Positions 41,495-43,005 of a stretch of 43,005 bases of DNA are shown here, in pieces. A model generated the notes under the pieces. That model was not told the DNA's origin. It worked only from the letters and a program-made list of their open reading frames with translations, and did no database searches. A program made the translations under genes and the position numbers. Location of the stretch: NCBI RefSeq assembly GCF_001591385.1, contig NZ_BCUU01000040.1:1-43005 (forward strand). The letters are read 5' to 3'. The number at the start of each line of letters is the position of its first letter. The first letter of the stretch is position 1. The DNA is from Variovorax soli NBRC 106424. Lineage in GTDB: Bacteria > Pseudomonadota > Gammaproteobacteria > Burkholderiales > Burkholderiaceae_C.

Positions 41495-42223
41495 TCAGTC
41501 TTGCTGCTTGGCGAAGACATAGCCCACGCCGCGCACGGTGAGGATGCGCTTGGGGTTCTTCACGTCGGCTTCGATGGCGGCGCGGATGCGGCCCATGTGC
41601 ACGTCGATGGAGCGGTCGAAGGCCTCGAGCTCGCGCCCGCGCACCGCCTCCATGATCTGGTCGCGCGTGAGCACGCGGCCGGCGCGCTCGGCCATCGCCA
41701 CCAGCAGGTCGAACTGGTAGGAGGTGAGCTCGGCCTCGTTGCCGGCCACCGTGACGCTGCGCGCGTTGCGGTCGATCTCCAGCGTGCCGAAGCGCATGAC
41801 TTCGCTGGTGGGGGCCGCGCTCACCGGCGTGCCGTCGCCGCGGCGGCGCAGCACCGCGCGGATGCGTGCCAGCAGTTCGCGCGGCTCGAAAGGTTTGGGC
41901 AGGTAGTCGTCGGCGCCGATCTCCAGGCCGATGATGCGGTCCATCGGGTCGCCCTTGGCGGTGAGCATCAGCACCGGCACCTTGGCCTGCGGGCCGGGCA
42001 GGGCGCGGATGCGGCGGCACACGTCCAGGCCGTCGGTGTCGGGCAGCATCAGGTCGAGGATGACCAGGTCGGGCGTCTTGTCCTGCAGGGCGGCCATGCC
42101 GCTCGCTCCGTCGCCCGCGTGCGTCACGGCCATGCCGGACTGGGTGAGGTATTCGCTGACCATCTGCGCCAGGCGCAGGTCGTCTTCGATCATCAGCAGC
42201 TGGGGGGTACTCATCTTCTGCAT
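41495..42223 (-). CDS. OmpR/CpxR-like response regulator
   Basis: 242 aa. Receiver domain with acidic pocket (MIEDD), phospho-acceptor D57 in LVILDLMLPD, T88 and K110 in DDYLPKPFEPREL. The C-terminal winged helix (~150-240) has LTSYQFDLLVAMAERAGRVLTRDQIMEAVRGRELEAFDRSIDVHMGRIRAAIE and RGVGYVF. Start ATG 42223 is preceded by GGGGAAG; a second ATG lies at 42214. A GTAAA-N5-GTAAA direct repeat lies 37 bases upstream, the form of site bound by CpxR, so autoregulation is likely. Confidence 0.93.
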   Translation of the reverse strand: MQKMSTPQLLMIEDDLRLAQMVSEYLTQSGMAVTHAGDGASGMAALQDKTPDLVILDLMLPDTDGLDVCRRIRALPGPQAKVPVLMLTAKGDPMDRIIGLEIGADDYLPKPFEPRELLARIRAVLRRRGDGTPVSAAPTSEVMRFGTLEIDRNARSVTVAGNEAELTSYQFDLLVAMAERAGRVLTRDQIMEAVRGRELEAFDRSIDVHMGRIRAAIEADVKNPKRILTVRGVGYVFAKQQD

Positions 42224-42259
42224 GCTCGCGCTTCCCCGGCAAGCAGGGTTGAAGGCTTT

Positions 42260-42274
42260 GTAAAGTTGGGTAAA
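42260..42274 (+). promoter_or_regulatory. CpxR-type box upstream of the two-component genes
   Basis: GTAAA (42260-42264), five bases, GTAAA (42270-42274): a direct repeat with 10-bp period, identical to the E. coli CpxR consensus. It lies in the 82-base gap upstream of the response regulator, near where its promoter must be. Confidence 0.6.
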
Positions 42275-42305
42275 GGAAGCTTCGCAGCGAGCCCCAGGAA
42301 CCGAG

Positions 42306-43005
42306 TCAGGCGAGCGGCCGGATCGACAAATGCAAGGCCAGGCGCGCGGACAGCGGCAGCGCCAGCTGCGCCTCGCCGCCGCGGGCCAGCGCCTCGTAGA
42401 TCGGCAGCGCGTCGGCCAGGCTGTTGCCCTGCAGCGCGCGGGCGGCGTCCGACTGCAGTGCGAGCGGCTGCGACGGCCCCGTGGCCAGCGACCAGTCGAA
42501 GGCGGCCACCGAGCGTTCGCTGCGCTGCGGCGCGATCACCATGGCGGCGGCCAGCATGCCCTCGCTGTGCACGGCCGAGGCCAGCGGCCCGACGGCCTGC
42601 ACGTCGAAGCCGGTGAGCAGCACGGCCTGCTGGTCGCAGGCGCACTGTGCGGCGGCCTCCAGCAGACCGGCGGCAAAGGTCGCCTCGAAGGAGGACACCG
42701 AGTTGCTCGACGCCATGCAGCCGGTGCCGATGGTCCAGTAGCCCACCGCCGCGTTGTGCACCGAGTTGTGGAACTTGGTGGGCGACAGCAGCGTGGGCTC
42801 GCTGGCCAGCGTGGCGCACATGTAGTCGTTGATGGCCAGGTCGCCATGCGCCGAGGCAAAGATGCAGGGCAGGTCGACCGCCTGCCGGCCGGCCGCGGCC
42901 ACTGCGGCGGCCGCCACTTCGAGCGCGATGGCCACCGAGTCGGGCGCGCGGCGGCGCTCGGCCGGTGCCAGCACCTGCGGTGCCGGCCGCTTCACTGGTG
43001 GATCC
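42306..43005 (-). CDS. Beta-ketoacyl synthase-like protein (chain-length-factor type), 5' end outside window
   Basis: At least 232 residues visible; the frame stays open to the right edge, so the GTG at 42995 is probably internal. Matches the Ketoacyl-synt_2 family: ERRRAPDSVAIALEVAAAA, CIFASAHGDLAINDYMCATLA, LLSPTKFHNSVHNAAVGYWTI, SSNSVSSFEATFAAGLLEAA and VLLTGFDV. The active-site Cys of true ketosynthases is not evident (Ser-Asn-Ser-Val there), as in chain-length factors. Such proteins occur in aryl-polyene (pigment) gene clusters, the rest of which would lie beyond the window. Confidence 0.85.
   Translation of the reverse strand, partial: DPPVKRPAPQVLAPAERRRAPDSVAIALEVAAAAVAAAGRQAVDLPCIFASAHGDLAINDYMCATLASEPTLLSPTKFHNSVHNAAVGYWTIGTGCMASSNSVSSFEATFAAGLLEAAAQCACDQQAVLLTGFDVQAVGPLASAVHSEGMLAAAMVIAPQRSERSVAAFDWSLATGPSQPLALQSDAARALQGNSLADALPIYEALARGGEAQLALPLSARLALHLSIRPLA

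Noticed and set aside
42999..43005. GGATCC (BamHI site) at the very end of the window
   Set aside because: It may only mark a clone or record boundary, and carries no biological signal in itself.

Overview
The window is a high-GC, densely packed chromosomal segment of a beta-proteobacterium. Comamonadaceae (Variovorax or Acidovorax-like) is the best guess. The reasons are the alanine/proline-rich N-terminal linker on AmtB, two Bug/TctC-type solute-binding proteins without membrane partners, the 69-aa CHCC zinc-finger gene behind ilvE, rdgC, and the overall codon bias. The organism assignment is inference. I see no tRNA, rRNA, CRISPR array or insertion sequence, and no gene-free stretch longer than about 210 bases.

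Layout. (1) 1-1448: the end of an AmtB ammonium transporter, closed by a strong UUCG-loop terminator. (2) 1660-3107: an island of visibly lower GC with an orphan PAAR-M35 metallopeptidase (a type VI secretion-type effector) whose stop overlaps the start of a small exported protein, its likely immunity partner. (3) 3157-5013: an SMP-30 lactonase and a LysR regulator. (4) 5120-10729: an L-lactate/glycolate permease followed by glcD, glcE and glcF (glycolate oxidase). (5) 10852-16255: a small exported protein, a convergent lplT-gpx pair, alanine racemase, a membrane protein with a glycine-rich loop, and a transglutaminase-fold protein. (6) 16257-17543: a siderophore-interacting flavoprotein divergent from a MarR regulator, with two matching palindromes 31 bp apart over the shared promoter region. 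(7) 27696 down to 17584, minus strand: twelve tightly spaced genes, hpaR-hpaG1-hpaG2-bug-hpaE-hpaD-hpaF-hpaH-hpaI-bug-class II aldolase-panE-like. It is headed by an AT-rich perfect palindrome and closed by a terminator. This is the homoprotocatechuate meta-cleavage pathway to pyruvate and succinic semialdehyde; the 4-hydroxyphenylacetate hydroxylase genes are not here. (8) 27798-35029: radA, a BCCT osmolyte transporter, a Fic AMP-transferase with its own promoter and inverted repeat, a small membrane protein, rdgC, ilvE and the zinc-finger gene. (9) 35013-40200: a surface-glycan locus with two GT2 glycosyltransferases and a WaaL-like protein on the plus strand, convergent with an unusual glycosyltransferase and a second O-antigen ligase/polymerase-like protein. 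(10) 40258-42223: an OmpR/CpxA-like two-component system with a CpxR-type box (GTAAA-N5-GTAAA) upstream. (11) 42306 to the right edge: a ketosynthase-like chain-length factor, probably the end of an aryl-polyene-type cluster that lies outside the window.

The most interesting items are the PAAR-M35 effector and its exported partner, the paired MarR operators, the Fic promoter with its overlapping inverted repeat, the CpxR-type box, the two transporters and two unexplained enzymes built into the hpa operon, and a recurring promoter layout in which a -10 box ends 6 bases before the start codon (probable leaderless transcripts).
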